Assembly (NCBI GenBank): GCA_019309245.1
Contig: JAFDGP010000119.1
Coordinates: 1 to 7,551, forward strand
Length of the DNA stretch: 7,551 bases
DNA from: Deltaproteobacteria bacterium
GTDB lineage: Bacteria; Desulfobacterota; Desulfobacteria; Desulfobacterales; C00003060
Reading direction: 5' to 3'
Shown: positions 1-6,719 of the stretch, piece after piece
Numbering within the stretch: the first letter of the stretch is position 1
How the letters are laid out: every line of letters starts with the position of its first letter
The notes under the pieces: model-generated
Told to the model about the DNA's origin: nothing
Database searches by the model: none
The model's input: only the letters and a program-made list of their open reading frames with translations
Translations under genes and position numbers: made by a program

Positions 1-600
1 GACGTTCATCTCCATTTTGTCGATCAGCATGGCCTCCTTTTTCGCGGGCATGGGGGTATATATCTTGATGAGATGTTTCAACCGCTCATCCCGGATGGTT
101 TTCTTTTCTTCCAGCTTGCTCTGAAGAGCCGTCTGGATCGCTGTAAGTCTGGAGATTTTTTCCTCTATTTCCTGTTTTAGTGCATCAAGTCTTTTGTGCT
201 CCGCATCCAATTCAGCGCGTTGTTTTTCGAGCCGACGGCGTTTTTGTTCGAGGGTCTCCGGACTGATGGGGGTCTTTTTCCCGCCTGTGAGGACATAGCG
301 GTCGAGGCCCGCGCTGATTTCTCTCAAATGGGCCTCCAGAGCCGAAATCTCTCTTTGGAGTACTGCCAAATCCGGGGCCTCGGCCGTGAGTTTGGACGAG
401 GCGGCCTTGGTTGAATCCGAAGAACTCTTTTTTTTCGCTTCTTCCAATTTTTCCCCGGCAAGCGCTGTCGCACCCTTCCAGACGGTCGCGGTTGATGTCC
501 GCCGACTTGACATAAACACAACGCCGGCAATCATCAGCTTGACCACAAACAAGCACACCAGGGTCACCAACAGGTACGATCTCAGCCGGGATGTTATCAA
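1..600 (-). CDS. MotE/YlxF-like flagellar membrane protein, 3' end outside the window
   Basis: The open frame gives 200 residues and is still open at the left edge, so the C-terminus is missing. The start chosen is TTG at 600-598. No ATG lies between it and the in-frame stop upstream, and a strong Shine-Dalgarno (AGGAGGG) sits nine bases ahead. The protein has a short basic N-terminus, one hydrophobic segment at about residues 9-30, then a charged region dominated by predicted coiled coil (about 75-175, rich in E, K, R, L, Q). It ends in a stretch beginning IKIYTPMPAKKEA (179-191), which resembles the IYxxMxPxxAAxI opening of the MgtE-N-like domain of MotE and YlxF proteins. It follows fliJ by 68 bases, the place where Bacillus carries ylxF. 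In alphaproteobacteria MotE is a periplasmic chaperone of the motility protein MotC; whether this homologue does the same is unknown. The family call rests on topology, position and the partial motif. Confidence 0.82.
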   Translation of the reverse strand, partial: MITSRLRSYLLVTLVCLFVVKLMIAGVVFMSSRRTSTATVWKGATALAGEKLEEAKKKSSSDSTKAASSKLTAEAPDLAVLQREISALEAHLREISAGLDRYVLTGGKKTPISPETLEQKRRRLEKQRAELDAEHKRLDALKQEIEEKISRLTAIQTALQSKLEEKKTIRDERLKHLIKIYTPMPAKKEAMLIDKMEMNV

Positions 601-609
601 GGGTTGTCG

Positions 610-616
610 CCCTCCT
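610..616 (-). promoter_or_regulatory. Ribosome binding site deciding the TTG start of the MotE-like gene
   Basis: On the minus strand the bases read AGGAGGG, followed by nine bases and then TTG at 600-598. It is among the strongest Shine-Dalgarno matches in the window. No in-frame ATG lies between it and the hydrophobic segment, so it is the main support for translation starting at TTG. Confidence 0.75.
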
Positions 617-668
617 GTTCGGAATTTGCCATATCGCCTGGTTCTCTAAACGGGCTTGTGGAGTGCCT

Positions 669-1115
669 TTAACGCGTCTCCACTCGCCATCTAAGGCTTA
701 CGAGTTCGTCGGCGGCCTTTTGCTCCTCTGCTCTGACATGCTTTTCATACCGCCCAAAGGCCTTTTCCCGGAGCTGTTCAAGGCTTCGTCTTTTTGTTCT
801 CTGCGCCTTGACCGCCTTTTCCTTTTCCCGAACGACCGCTTCCTGCTCGACGAGGCGATTACTTTCCACGGCAATGCGTTGGTTCAGACCCCGAAGATAA
901 GCAACATAGATGCGATGTCGCCCCACATCAATGCCCTGTTCCTCTTCAGAACAAAGTTGCTTGTCTGCCCAAAGCAATTCCTGTTTCAAGGTTTCTATTT
1001 TTTTCTGAATTCGGTCAAGGGACTGCTTCGCCTTTGCCAGGTCCATCAGGGCCGTCTGCTCCAGGTAACGTCTGTATCGAACAACCGGATCAAGGCGAAA
1101 TCTGAACGCTTTCAT
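669..1115 (-). CDS. fliJ: Flagellar export protein FliJ
   Basis: A 148-residue, highly charged, almost wholly helical protein, close to the usual FliJ length of about 147. It opens MKAFRFRLDPVVRYRRYLEQ, the typical FliJ start (F-x-F-x-LxxVLxxR-x-xE), and continues as heptad-like helix rich in K, E, Q, R and L to the C-terminus. FliJ is the central stalk of the export ATPase: its antiparallel coiled coil inserts into the FliI hexamer and touches the FlhA export gate. FliJ proteins diverge strongly, so the position right behind fliI is an important part of the call. ATG lies 12 bases after the fliI stop codon. No good Shine-Dalgarno precedes it, so translation probably depends on coupling to fliI. 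Confidence 0.93.
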   Translation of the reverse strand: MKAFRFRLDPVVRYRRYLEQTALMDLAKAKQSLDRIQKKIETLKQELLWADKQLCSEEEQGIDVGRHRIYVAYLRGLNQRIAVESNRLVEQEAVVREKEKAVKAQRTKRRSLEQLREKAFGRYEKHVRAEEQKAADELVSLRWRVETR

Positions 1116-1126
1116 ATCAAAGGTCT

Positions 1127-2452
1127 TTAGGCGTCCGTTTCAAACAATTCCTTAAGCTGTTTTACCGCGGCCCCAAAGGACATGGCCTCAGCGATGTCTT
1201 GACGCAAAAAAGCATTGACCCTGTGGATCATTTTTTTCGCGTAATCGATCCTGGGATCCGTGCCGTCTACATAGGCGCCGATTGATATCAAATCTTCTGC
1301 ATTGCGATAAGTAGCCAGGACCTCACGGAATTTCACGGCAGCCTGCATATGTTCCAAATCTACAATATCACGCATAACCCGGCTCACACTCGCCATGACG
1401 TCAATAGCGGGATAATGTCCCTGGTTGGCCAAATCACGCGACAGGACAATATGCCCGTCTACAACGGAACGTACCGCGTCACCCACAGGGTCATTCACAT
1501 CATCGCCTTCCACCAGGACCGTATAAATGCCGGTGATCGCGCCTTTTCCCTCAACGCTCCCGGCGCGTTCCACCAGTTTTGGGAGCTGTGCGAAGAATGA
1601 CGGTGTGTAACCCCTGGCGGTGGGCGGTTCTCCGGCAGCGAGCCCGACATCACGTGAAGACATCGCAAACCTGGTAATGGAATCCATCACCAGGAGCACA
1701 TCCATGCCTTGGTCCCGGAAATACTCTGCGAGTGTGGTTGCAAAATATGCCCCTCGCATTCTGATCAGAGGGGAGTTGTCGGAGGTGGCGGCGACCACAA
1801 CGGACCTTCTCAATCCCTGTTCTCCCAGAGTGTTCTGGATGAAGTCCTTCACCTCGCGGCCCCGTTCCCCGATCATGGCGACGATGCTGACATCCGCACC
1901 GGTATGCCGAGCCATCATCCCCATCAGCGCGCTTTTCCCAACCCCGGACCCGGACATAATTCCAACCCGTTGCCCTTTTCCAATCGTAACCAAAGCATTG
2001 ATCGCCCCCACACCGACATCGGCCACGGTTCGGATCGGGTGCCGGTCCATGGGATTGACGACCTTTCCGTAAAGAGGATAATAACCATTTTCAAGGATTG
2101 GACCGTTTCCATCGATTGGACGGCCAAATGCATCGACCACCCTACCGATAAAATCGTCTCCTACGGCCACGTAAGGCCGGTCGTCCAACAGGCTAATCCT
2201 GGATCCCGGCGCTACTCCCCGCATTTCTCCATATGGCATCAACATGATGCCCCGATCTTTGAACCCGACCACCTCTGCAAGCAGCTTCTCTCCACCACTG
2301 CCTTCAATTCCGCATGTACTGCCAATTCCTGCACCCGGCGGTCCTTCGCCTTCAGCAATTAGGCCGGTTACTCTGACCACACGGCCCATCGCAGTCATGC
2401 TTCTGCTCGACTCAACCGCTTGCATGTACGCCTGCCAGTTTATTTCCACCAT
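1127..2452 (-). CDS. fliI: Flagellum-specific ATPase FliI
   Basis: A complete 441-residue ATPase of the F1-beta/type III secretion family, the usual FliI length. It has the N-terminal barrel (about 20-90). The Walker A loop SGSGVGKS is at 167-174 with lysine 173. GERGREV at 195-201 carries the expected catalytic glutamate. Walker B VLLVMD is at 252-257, followed by SITRFA, and AGEPPTARGYTPS lies at 273-285. FliI hydrolyses ATP in a cytoplasmic hexamer with FliH and FliJ to prime flagellar substrates for export. I chose ATG at 2452; the frame also allows TTG at 2467, which directly abuts the fliH stop codon and would add MSLWR. Neither has a Shine-Dalgarno, so initiation is probably coupled to fliH. 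All key motifs are intact. The N-terminal sequence and flagellar neighbours favour FliI over a virulence-type secretion ATPase. Confidence 0.97.
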   Translation of the reverse strand: MVEINWQAYMQAVESSRSMTAMGRVVRVTGLIAEGEGPPGAGIGSTCGIEGSGGEKLLAEVVGFKDRGIMLMPYGEMRGVAPGSRISLLDDRPYVAVGDDFIGRVVDAFGRPIDGNGPILENGYYPLYGKVVNPMDRHPIRTVADVGVGAINALVTIGKGQRVGIMSGSGVGKSALMGMMARHTGADVSIVAMIGERGREVKDFIQNTLGEQGLRRSVVVAATSDNSPLIRMRGAYFATTLAEYFRDQGMDVLLVMDSITRFAMSSRDVGLAAGEPPTARGYTPSFFAQLPKLVERAGSVEGKGAITGIYTVLVEGDDVNDPVGDAVRSVVDGHIVLSRDLANQGHYPAIDVMASVSRVMRDIVDLEHMQAAVKFREVLATYRNAEDLISIGAYVDGTDPRIDYAKKMIHRVNAFLRQDIAEAMSFGAAVKQLKELFETDA

Positions 2453-2467
2453 GCGCCATAAAGACAA

Positions 2468-3226
2468 CTATGATACTGTCTGTTCTTGGGCATAAGCCTG
2501 TTGAATGGCGGTACGGATTTGATCCAGCTGCGTATCGATGCGAGCATCAACATGACCAAAGTCCGTTTCCAACAGGCAGCCACCCGGAGAGATCTTCGGA
2601 TCCCCTTCGACTGTGATCGATTTCAGATCCTGAATCGTTTCAAAAAACTGCGCCCTCAGTTCCTTGACATATTCCATATCCGCCGGGCTGACCTTAACGG
2701 TAACATGAGACCGGTCGGCCATCAGCTCAAACGCCTTTAAGATCGTCTCACGCACCACCGTGGAGTCCGTGTCGATTTTTGCGTGGACAACTTTTTCTGC
2801 AATACGGAAGACCAGATCCAAGATGTGTTTCTCATGCTGCTTTGTGAAATCATCCTTATAAGCTGTAATTTCTTCAAACACCTGCTTTATGTTGTCCAGG
2901 AGTTTGTCGAGCTTTTTTGCTCCCATCTCCTTCCCGTCCCGCTCGCCCTGAGAAAAGCCCTTTTCATAGGCTTCCTGCTCAACAGTGGAGGCCCTTGCCT
3001 TTGCCTCATCAACGATTCTGTGAGCATTGTCCAGTACTTTGCGCGCTTCATCTACAGTGTCAGCCACCAGGGCTTCAAAGGGAAGACTTGCAGAATCGGT
3101 GTCGCCGTAGAATACCTCGAACGGATATTCGGGCTTCGGTGTTTCGGGTTCGTCAAAAGAAGTCATTGTGAATGGTTTGTAATGGCCATTTTCGGAGCCA
3201 CCAGCGGTTGTATCAGACAAGGACAT
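2468..3226 (-). CDS. fliH: Flagellar assembly protein FliH
   Basis: A 252-residue protein that regulates FliI and docks it at the export gate and C ring. I chose ATG at 3226, preceded by a purine-rich Shine-Dalgarno; the open frame upstream to 3268 lies inside fliG and has no comparable site. The N-terminus (1-55) is acidic and proline-rich. A predicted helix (about 55-130) contains GFSQGERDGKEMG at 90-102, four glycines spaced by four, the GxxxG repeat characteristic of FliH. The C-terminal globular part ends with PGGCLLETDFGHVDARID, the hallmark of the FliH/YscL family. There is no tryptophan anywhere, so the tryptophan pair that enterobacterial FliH uses for docking is absent; YKPFTMTSF (16-24) may stand in for it (inference). 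The start overlaps the end of fliG by 14 bases, and the stop is 15 bases before the fliI ATG. Confidence 0.95.
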   Translation of the reverse strand: MSLSDTTAGGSENGHYKPFTMTSFDEPETPKPEYPFEVFYGDTDSASLPFEALVADTVDEARKVLDNAHRIVDEAKARASTVEQEAYEKGFSQGERDGKEMGAKKLDKLLDNIKQVFEEITAYKDDFTKQHEKHILDLVFRIAEKVVHAKIDTDSTVVRETILKAFELMADRSHVTVKVSPADMEYVKELRAQFFETIQDLKSITVEGDPKISPGGCLLETDFGHVDARIDTQLDQIRTAIQQAYAQEQTVS

Positions 3227-4232
3227 CTTCCTTTCCTTTCGCGAGCACAATCTTGCCTTCGGCCTCAAGTTCTCTGGCGACCCGAATCATGTTCTGTTGT
3301 GCAGCCTCTACCTCACTGAGTTTTACCGGCCCCATCACTTCCATATCTTCACGAAGCATTTCACCGGCCCGAGAGGAAAGATTGCTGAAGATTTTTTCAC
3401 GTAACTCTTCTGAGGCTGTCTTCAGGGCCACGGCCAATTGAGACGTCTCTACCTGTTTGAGTATTTCCCGCATCCCTCGGTCATCAACTTTGAGGAGATC
3501 TTCAAAGATAAACATGAGTTGCCGGACCTCTTCGGCGACTTCGGCGCGTTCTTCCTCAATGGCTGTGAGTACGTTTTCTTCAGTCTCCTTGTTCACTTCG
3601 TTGAGGATATCCGCCAGCACACCGACACCGCCGAGCTTTTTTGCGGATCTGGAATCGCCTCGAACCGTAAGTTCTTTTCGAAGGGCGTCATCCACCTCCT
3701 TAACCACCTCATGGGGAACGCGGTTAATCTCGGCAATCCGCATTGCCAGAACGCTTTGCATCTCCTTTGGCATTTCATTGAGAATCTCAGCGGCCCTGGA
3801 TGGTTTCAGATGCACAAGAATAAGCGCAATCGTCTGGGGATGTTCTCCCTTTATAATATTGGCGATCTCCTTGGTATCTATTCCATCGAGGTAGTTGAAA
3901 GGGACGTCCTTTTTTCCCTTTTCAATCTCACGATAAACCGCCGCCGCCTTTTCCTCATCCATGCCCAGATCCATTAAGGTCTTCAGAAAGGTATCGCCTT
4001 GAACAACCACCTGGTGATTCTGAAGGCCGGCCAGAAATTCCTCCATCACTTTCCTCATCACGTCCGGAGCTACATATTGGATTTCGGACATATTCGAGGC
4101 GAGTTTGCTGACCTCCTCTTCATTCATTTTCTTGAACATTTCAGCGGTAAACTGCTCTCCCATCATCAGCAAAAAGACCGCTGCCTTCTGGGGTCCGCTC
4201 AGGTTGTTTGGATCCAGTGTTTCACCCGGCAT
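3213..4232 (-). CDS. fliG: Flagellar motor switch protein FliG
   Basis: A complete 339-residue rotor protein of usual length. The N-terminal domain (about 10-100, starting LSGPQKAAVFLLMMGE) binds the FliF C-terminus. The middle domain carries EHPQTIALIL at 130-139, the FliG signature that contacts FliM, followed by the GGVG linker at 201-204. The C-terminal torque domain contains MFIFEDLLKVDDR (240-252). Aligned by eye with Escherichia coli FliG, the torque-helix residues are K271, R288, E295, D296 and K304, so the charge pattern of K264, R281, D288, D289 and R297 is kept with conservative changes. It sits on the cytoplasmic face of the MS ring, interacts with the stator and reverses rotation. 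Its ATG overlaps the fliF stop codon by one base (TAATG), with GAGG seven bases upstream, which indicates translational coupling and matched FliF/FliG supply. Confidence 0.98.
   Translation of the reverse strand: MPGETLDPNNLSGPQKAAVFLLMMGEQFTAEMFKKMNEEEVSKLASNMSEIQYVAPDVMRKVMEEFLAGLQNHQVVVQGDTFLKTLMDLGMDEEKAAAVYREIEKGKKDVPFNYLDGIDTKEIANIIKGEHPQTIALILVHLKPSRAAEILNEMPKEMQSVLAMRIAEINRVPHEVVKEVDDALRKELTVRGDSRSAKKLGGVGVLADILNEVNKETEENVLTAIEEERAEVAEEVRQLMFIFEDLLKVDDRGMREILKQVETSQLAVALKTASEELREKIFSNLSSRAGEMLREDMEVMGPVKLSEVEAAQQNMIRVARELEAEGKIVLAKGKEDVLV
3227..3240 (-). promoter_or_regulatory. Ribosome binding site of fliH, inside the end of fliG
   Basis: The minus strand reads GAAAGGAAAGGAAG directly before ATG 3226. 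The AAAGGA part leaves seven bases to the ATG. The site is coding sequence for the last residues of FliG. It supports the internal start over the longer frame beginning at 3268. Confidence 0.65.
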
Positions 4233-5809
4233 TACCGTTCCTCACGTAACCATCCTCGAACCAGCTGTTCCGTCCTTTCTGTATTCTCCTTTGCCAGCCT
4301 GATTGTCTTTTCGCGAATATCCATTTCTGCCGGTTCCGGCAATCTGGCGCCTTCCTCGGCGTGTTCACCAACCGGCAACTCTCTAGGCCCCCCGGTGGTC
4401 GGCGCGATGGTTTTCATGGACTTCATGAGGGGTCGCACCACAAACATGAATACCAAAAACACCAGCACAAGATTGATCGCCGTCCTGGCGTATCGACGGC
4501 CCAGGGACCACCAGTCTATTCCTGCACTACCCTCAAACACCGGTTTGTCCGCACCTGAAATCGGAAAGGAGCTCACGTAGACCTGATCCCCACGATCAGC
4601 ATTAAACCCCATGGCTCTCTTCACGATCCGTTCGAATTCTTCCAGTTCTTGCTTGGACCTCGGAACATATTTGCGGGCCTGTGTGCCATCCTCTTGGACA
4701 GACGTTTCATACGTCCCATCCACAACAGCTGCTACAGAAACCCGCGTAATCGCCCCGGAGGGTTTGATCACCCGGCGTGTGATCTTGTTAATCTCGTAAT
4801 TCACTACTTCATCTTCTTTGCGAGAGCTTGCCTTTCCAGCTCCTCCGCCCTGAACGGGTACCGTGCCCTGGCTGGTGTTTTCAAGGCGGATCCCCGAAGC
4901 GCTGGTTTCATCTTTTGCGGAAGATTCAGATCTGCGCTGCCTGCTTCGAATCACACTGCTGTCCGGGTCGTATTTTTCCTCACTCATATCCACCTGGTCG
5001 AAATCAATGTCCACGCTGGCACGAACAATGGCCTTGCCCTTTCCGACAATGCCTTCCAGCATACTTTCCACCCGCCGGGATATTTGTGTCTCAACCTCTC
5101 GTTGATATTCAAGTTTGTTGCTGGCATAAAGGGCGGACGCGTCCCCCTGGTTGGTTCCTTTAAACAGTACATGTCCTGAGGCATCTACAACGGTGACTTG
5201 GTCCGGCGACAACCCCTCCACCGCATTGGCCACCAGGTGGACCACACCCGTCACTTTTTCCGGAGACAGAGGTGCACGGAGTTTCAAAAACACGGAGGCA
5301 GATGGCGGTTTACTATCTTCAACAAACAAGGAAGCCTCAGGCATGACCAGCAACACACGGGCCTGATCCACTTCCTTGAATTCCGTAATCGTCCGGACCA
5401 GTTCTCCCTGGAGGGCACGTTGATAGTTAAGCCGCTGGACAAATTCAGTGGTGCTGAAATTGGTCTCATCAAAAATCTCAAAACCCACTTGGCCTCCCGC
5501 CGGCAGCCCTTCTCCGGCAAGGGCAAGTCGTAACTCATAGACGTCTTCGGCCGGCACCTCGATCGTCGATCCGCCTCCGGAAAGCCTGTAAGGGGTCCGC
5601 TGTTCTCTGAGCTTTGCTACAATACGGCCAGCGTCTTCTGAGGAAAGGTTGCTGTACAGGACCTGGTAGTCGACCTTGTTCGCCCACAAAAACATCACCA
5701 CGAAACCGCAAAGCACCATGCCGACTACAGCCACCATGGTAATCTTTTTTGAGGGCGGCATGGCCTTGAAAACGGCTATAAACTGTTCAATCAGTGCTTT
5801 CATATCCAT
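4232..5809 (-). CDS. fliF: Flagellar MS-ring protein FliF
   Basis: A complete 525-residue inner-membrane protein, within the family range. It has a short cytoplasmic N-terminus and a transmembrane helix at about 23-43. The large periplasmic region contains two YscJ/FliF-type ring-building motifs, including VDYQVLYSNLSSEDAGRIV (46-64) and ALQGELVRTITEFKEVDQAR (132-151). A flexible, S/G/K-rich stretch (about 290-335) precedes the beta-collar, then a second transmembrane helix at about 442-462 and a cytoplasmic tail. The tail ends ENTERTEQLVRGWLREER, matching the FliG-binding helix of the family. FliF forms the ring around the export gate and is the base of the rotor. The start is ATG 5809; stops lie seven codons further upstream. 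GGAG is 12 bases away, which is long, so initiation may be modest. A 134-base gap separates it from fliE. Confidence 0.98.
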   Translation of the reverse strand: MDMKALIEQFIAVFKAMPPSKKITMVAVVGMVLCGFVVMFLWANKVDYQVLYSNLSSEDAGRIVAKLREQRTPYRLSGGGSTIEVPAEDVYELRLALAGEGLPAGGQVGFEIFDETNFSTTEFVQRLNYQRALQGELVRTITEFKEVDQARVLLVMPEASLFVEDSKPPSASVFLKLRAPLSPEKVTGVVHLVANAVEGLSPDQVTVVDASGHVLFKGTNQGDASALYASNKLEYQREVETQISRRVESMLEGIVGKGKAIVRASVDIDFDQVDMSEEKYDPDSSVIRSRQRRSESSAKDETSASGIRLENTSQGTVPVQGGGAGKASSRKEDEVVNYEINKITRRVIKPSGAITRVSVAAVVDGTYETSVQEDGTQARKYVPRSKQELEEFERIVKRAMGFNADRGDQVYVSSFPISGADKPVFEGSAGIDWWSLGRRYARTAINLVLVFLVFMFVVRPLMKSMKTIAPTTGGPRELPVGEHAEEGARLPEPAEMDIREKTIRLAKENTERTEQLVRGWLREER

Positions 5810-5943
5810 CGTCTGAGCGAACTCCGTGTCCTGTTTTTTGCCCTATCACTTTTCTTCCGTGTATCGGGGAGACATCCACTGCCCTGTTATTTAGAAATTA
5901 AGGCTTCATGTCATCTTCACCTGACATCTGGATAAAGCAGCCA
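5810..5943 (-). other. Non-coding gap between fliE and fliF
   Basis: This is the longest spacer inside the operon, where most other junctions overlap or abut. It contains a 6-bp inverted repeat near the fliE end and an AT-rich stretch after it. I find no -24/-12 site, no properly spaced sigma-28 site, no run of T after the repeat and no credible gene. Confidence 0.6.
5908..5927 (-). repeat. Inverted repeat in the fliE-fliF gap
   Basis: ATGTCA and TGACAT, six perfect base pairs, flank an eight-base loop. In the transcript this would form a small hairpin 17 bases after the fliE stop codon. It lacks a U tract, so it is not an intrinsic terminator. It could be a processing or stability element, an operator dyad, or chance. 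Confidence 0.4.
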
Positions 5944-6237
5944 TTAGAACTGCATATGCATAACTTCCCGGTAGGCCTCCAAGGCCTTATTGCGAATCTG
6001 CAACAGAAGCCTCAGGGAAATATCCGCCTTTTGTAAGGCAATCATGGTTTCATGGATGCCTGTCTTTGCCTGAACCATCTGCTCCACAGATTGATCTGCC
6101 TGTGTCTCCAAGTTGTTGAGATCTTTTAGGGCCTGTTTCACGTAACCGGAAAAGCCAGTCCCTTTTTTCCGAACCGCACCACTATCGCGGAGGATATTCC
6201 GATCTTGGAACCCCCTTTGAATTTTCAGCTCATCCAT
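5944..6237 (-). CDS. fliE: Flagellar hook-basal body protein FliE
   Basis: A complete 97-residue protein, close to the usual 100 or so. The C-terminal half has the family signature: HETMIALQKADISLRLLLQI, then RNKALEAYREVMHMQF, as in the KADISFRLMLQVRNKxxEAYQEIMxM pattern of FliE. It is exported early and forms the junction between the FliF MS ring and the proximal rod, and is needed for efficient export. The start is ATG 6237 with AAGGGGG nine bases upstream. It lies 49 bases after flgC, so flgB-flgC-fliE form a rod sub-block as in many flagellated bacteria. Confidence 0.96.
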   Translation of the reverse strand: MDELKIQRGFQDRNILRDSGAVRKKGTGFSGYVKQALKDLNNLETQADQSVEQMVQAKTGIHETMIALQKADISLRLLLQIRNKALEAYREVMHMQF

Positions 6238-6286
6238 GGCTCTTTACCCCCTTGCCGCTTCCTCTCTGTCCGAATTAGCCGAGAGC

Positions 6287-6718
6287 CTATCGTCCTATCT
6301 CCAAGGCCTTCAGCGCCATCTTTTTTGCAGCCGAAATCGCGGTGACGTTGGCCTCATACGCCCTTCTTACAAACATCATTTCCGTGGTCTCGGTCACCAC
6401 ATTGACATTGGGATAAGACACATAGCCATCAGCGTCTGCATCAGGATGCCCAGGTTCATAGATACGCCGAAAAGGTGTCATCTCTTCCACAATCTCGTCG
6501 ATCCGCACCCCGGAAAGGGCCTCGGCCTGGTCGCTGAGCACGGCATCAAAGTCATTGACAGGGCGCGAGTGTATTAACGCGATTTTTCTCCGATAAGGCA
6601 CGCCGTCCCGGGTGTGGGTGGTATTCACGTTGGCAAGATTGGTCGCGATCACATTCATGGTGGTGCGCTGTGCGGTAAGTCCCGTGGTGCTGATATGAAG
6701 AGCCGTCAAAAAATCCAT
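6287..6718 (-). CDS. flgC: Flagellar proximal rod protein FlgC
   Basis: A complete 143-residue rod protein. The N-terminus has the rod/hook family signature: AQRTTMNVIATNLANVNTTH (16-35), followed by the PYRRK segment. The C-terminus has the FlgC-specific GYVSYPNVNVVTETTEMMFV, then RRAYEANVTAISAAKKMALK. Both ends form the amphipathic helices that pack in the axial rod. It is secreted by the flagellar export apparatus and has no cleaved signal peptide, as expected. The start ATG 6718 is one base past the flgB stop codon and has a near-perfect Shine-Dalgarno that lies within the end of flgB. Confidence 0.98.
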   Translation of the reverse strand: MDFLTALHISTTGLTAQRTTMNVIATNLANVNTTHTRDGVPYRRKIALIHSRPVNDFDAVLSDQAEALSGVRIDEIVEEMTPFRRIYEPGHPDADADGYVSYPNVNVVTETTEMMFVRRAYEANVTAISAAKKMALKALEIGR

Positions 6719-6719
6719 A

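Noticed and set aside
212..556. Minus-strand frames at 212-556 and 324-530
   Set aside because: They are out of frame with the 200-codon MotE-like frame, have R/P/G-rich compositions typical of frame shadows, and lack membrane or coiled-coil structure.
591..1130. A 179-codon plus-strand open frame covering fliJ in antisense
   Set aside because: It mirrors fliJ almost exactly, has low-complexity F/L-rich translation with no recognisable domain, and the minus-strand protein is a clear FliJ by position and N-terminus.
1620..2362. Two long plus-strand frames (1620-2072 and 1709-2362) antisense to fliI
   Set aside because: FliI on the other strand has all catalytic motifs intact. The antisense translations show no family motif and are typical shadows of GC-rich third positions.
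3227..3268. Longer FliH start at 3268, adding 14 basic residues
   Set aside because: It would lie entirely within fliG and lacks a good ribosome site, whereas ATG 3226 has a purine-rich site directly ahead.
5850..5895. Sigma-28-like elements in the fliE-fliF gap (TAAA and CCCGATAC)
   Set aside because: TAAA and the CCGAT-containing element are about 21 bases apart, against roughly 15 in the consensus, so they do not form a credible promoter.
5898..5927. Nine-residue frame (MSGEDDMKP) in the fliE-fliF gap
   Set aside because: No ribosome site precedes it, and its start is part of the inverted repeat; a frame this short is expected by chance.
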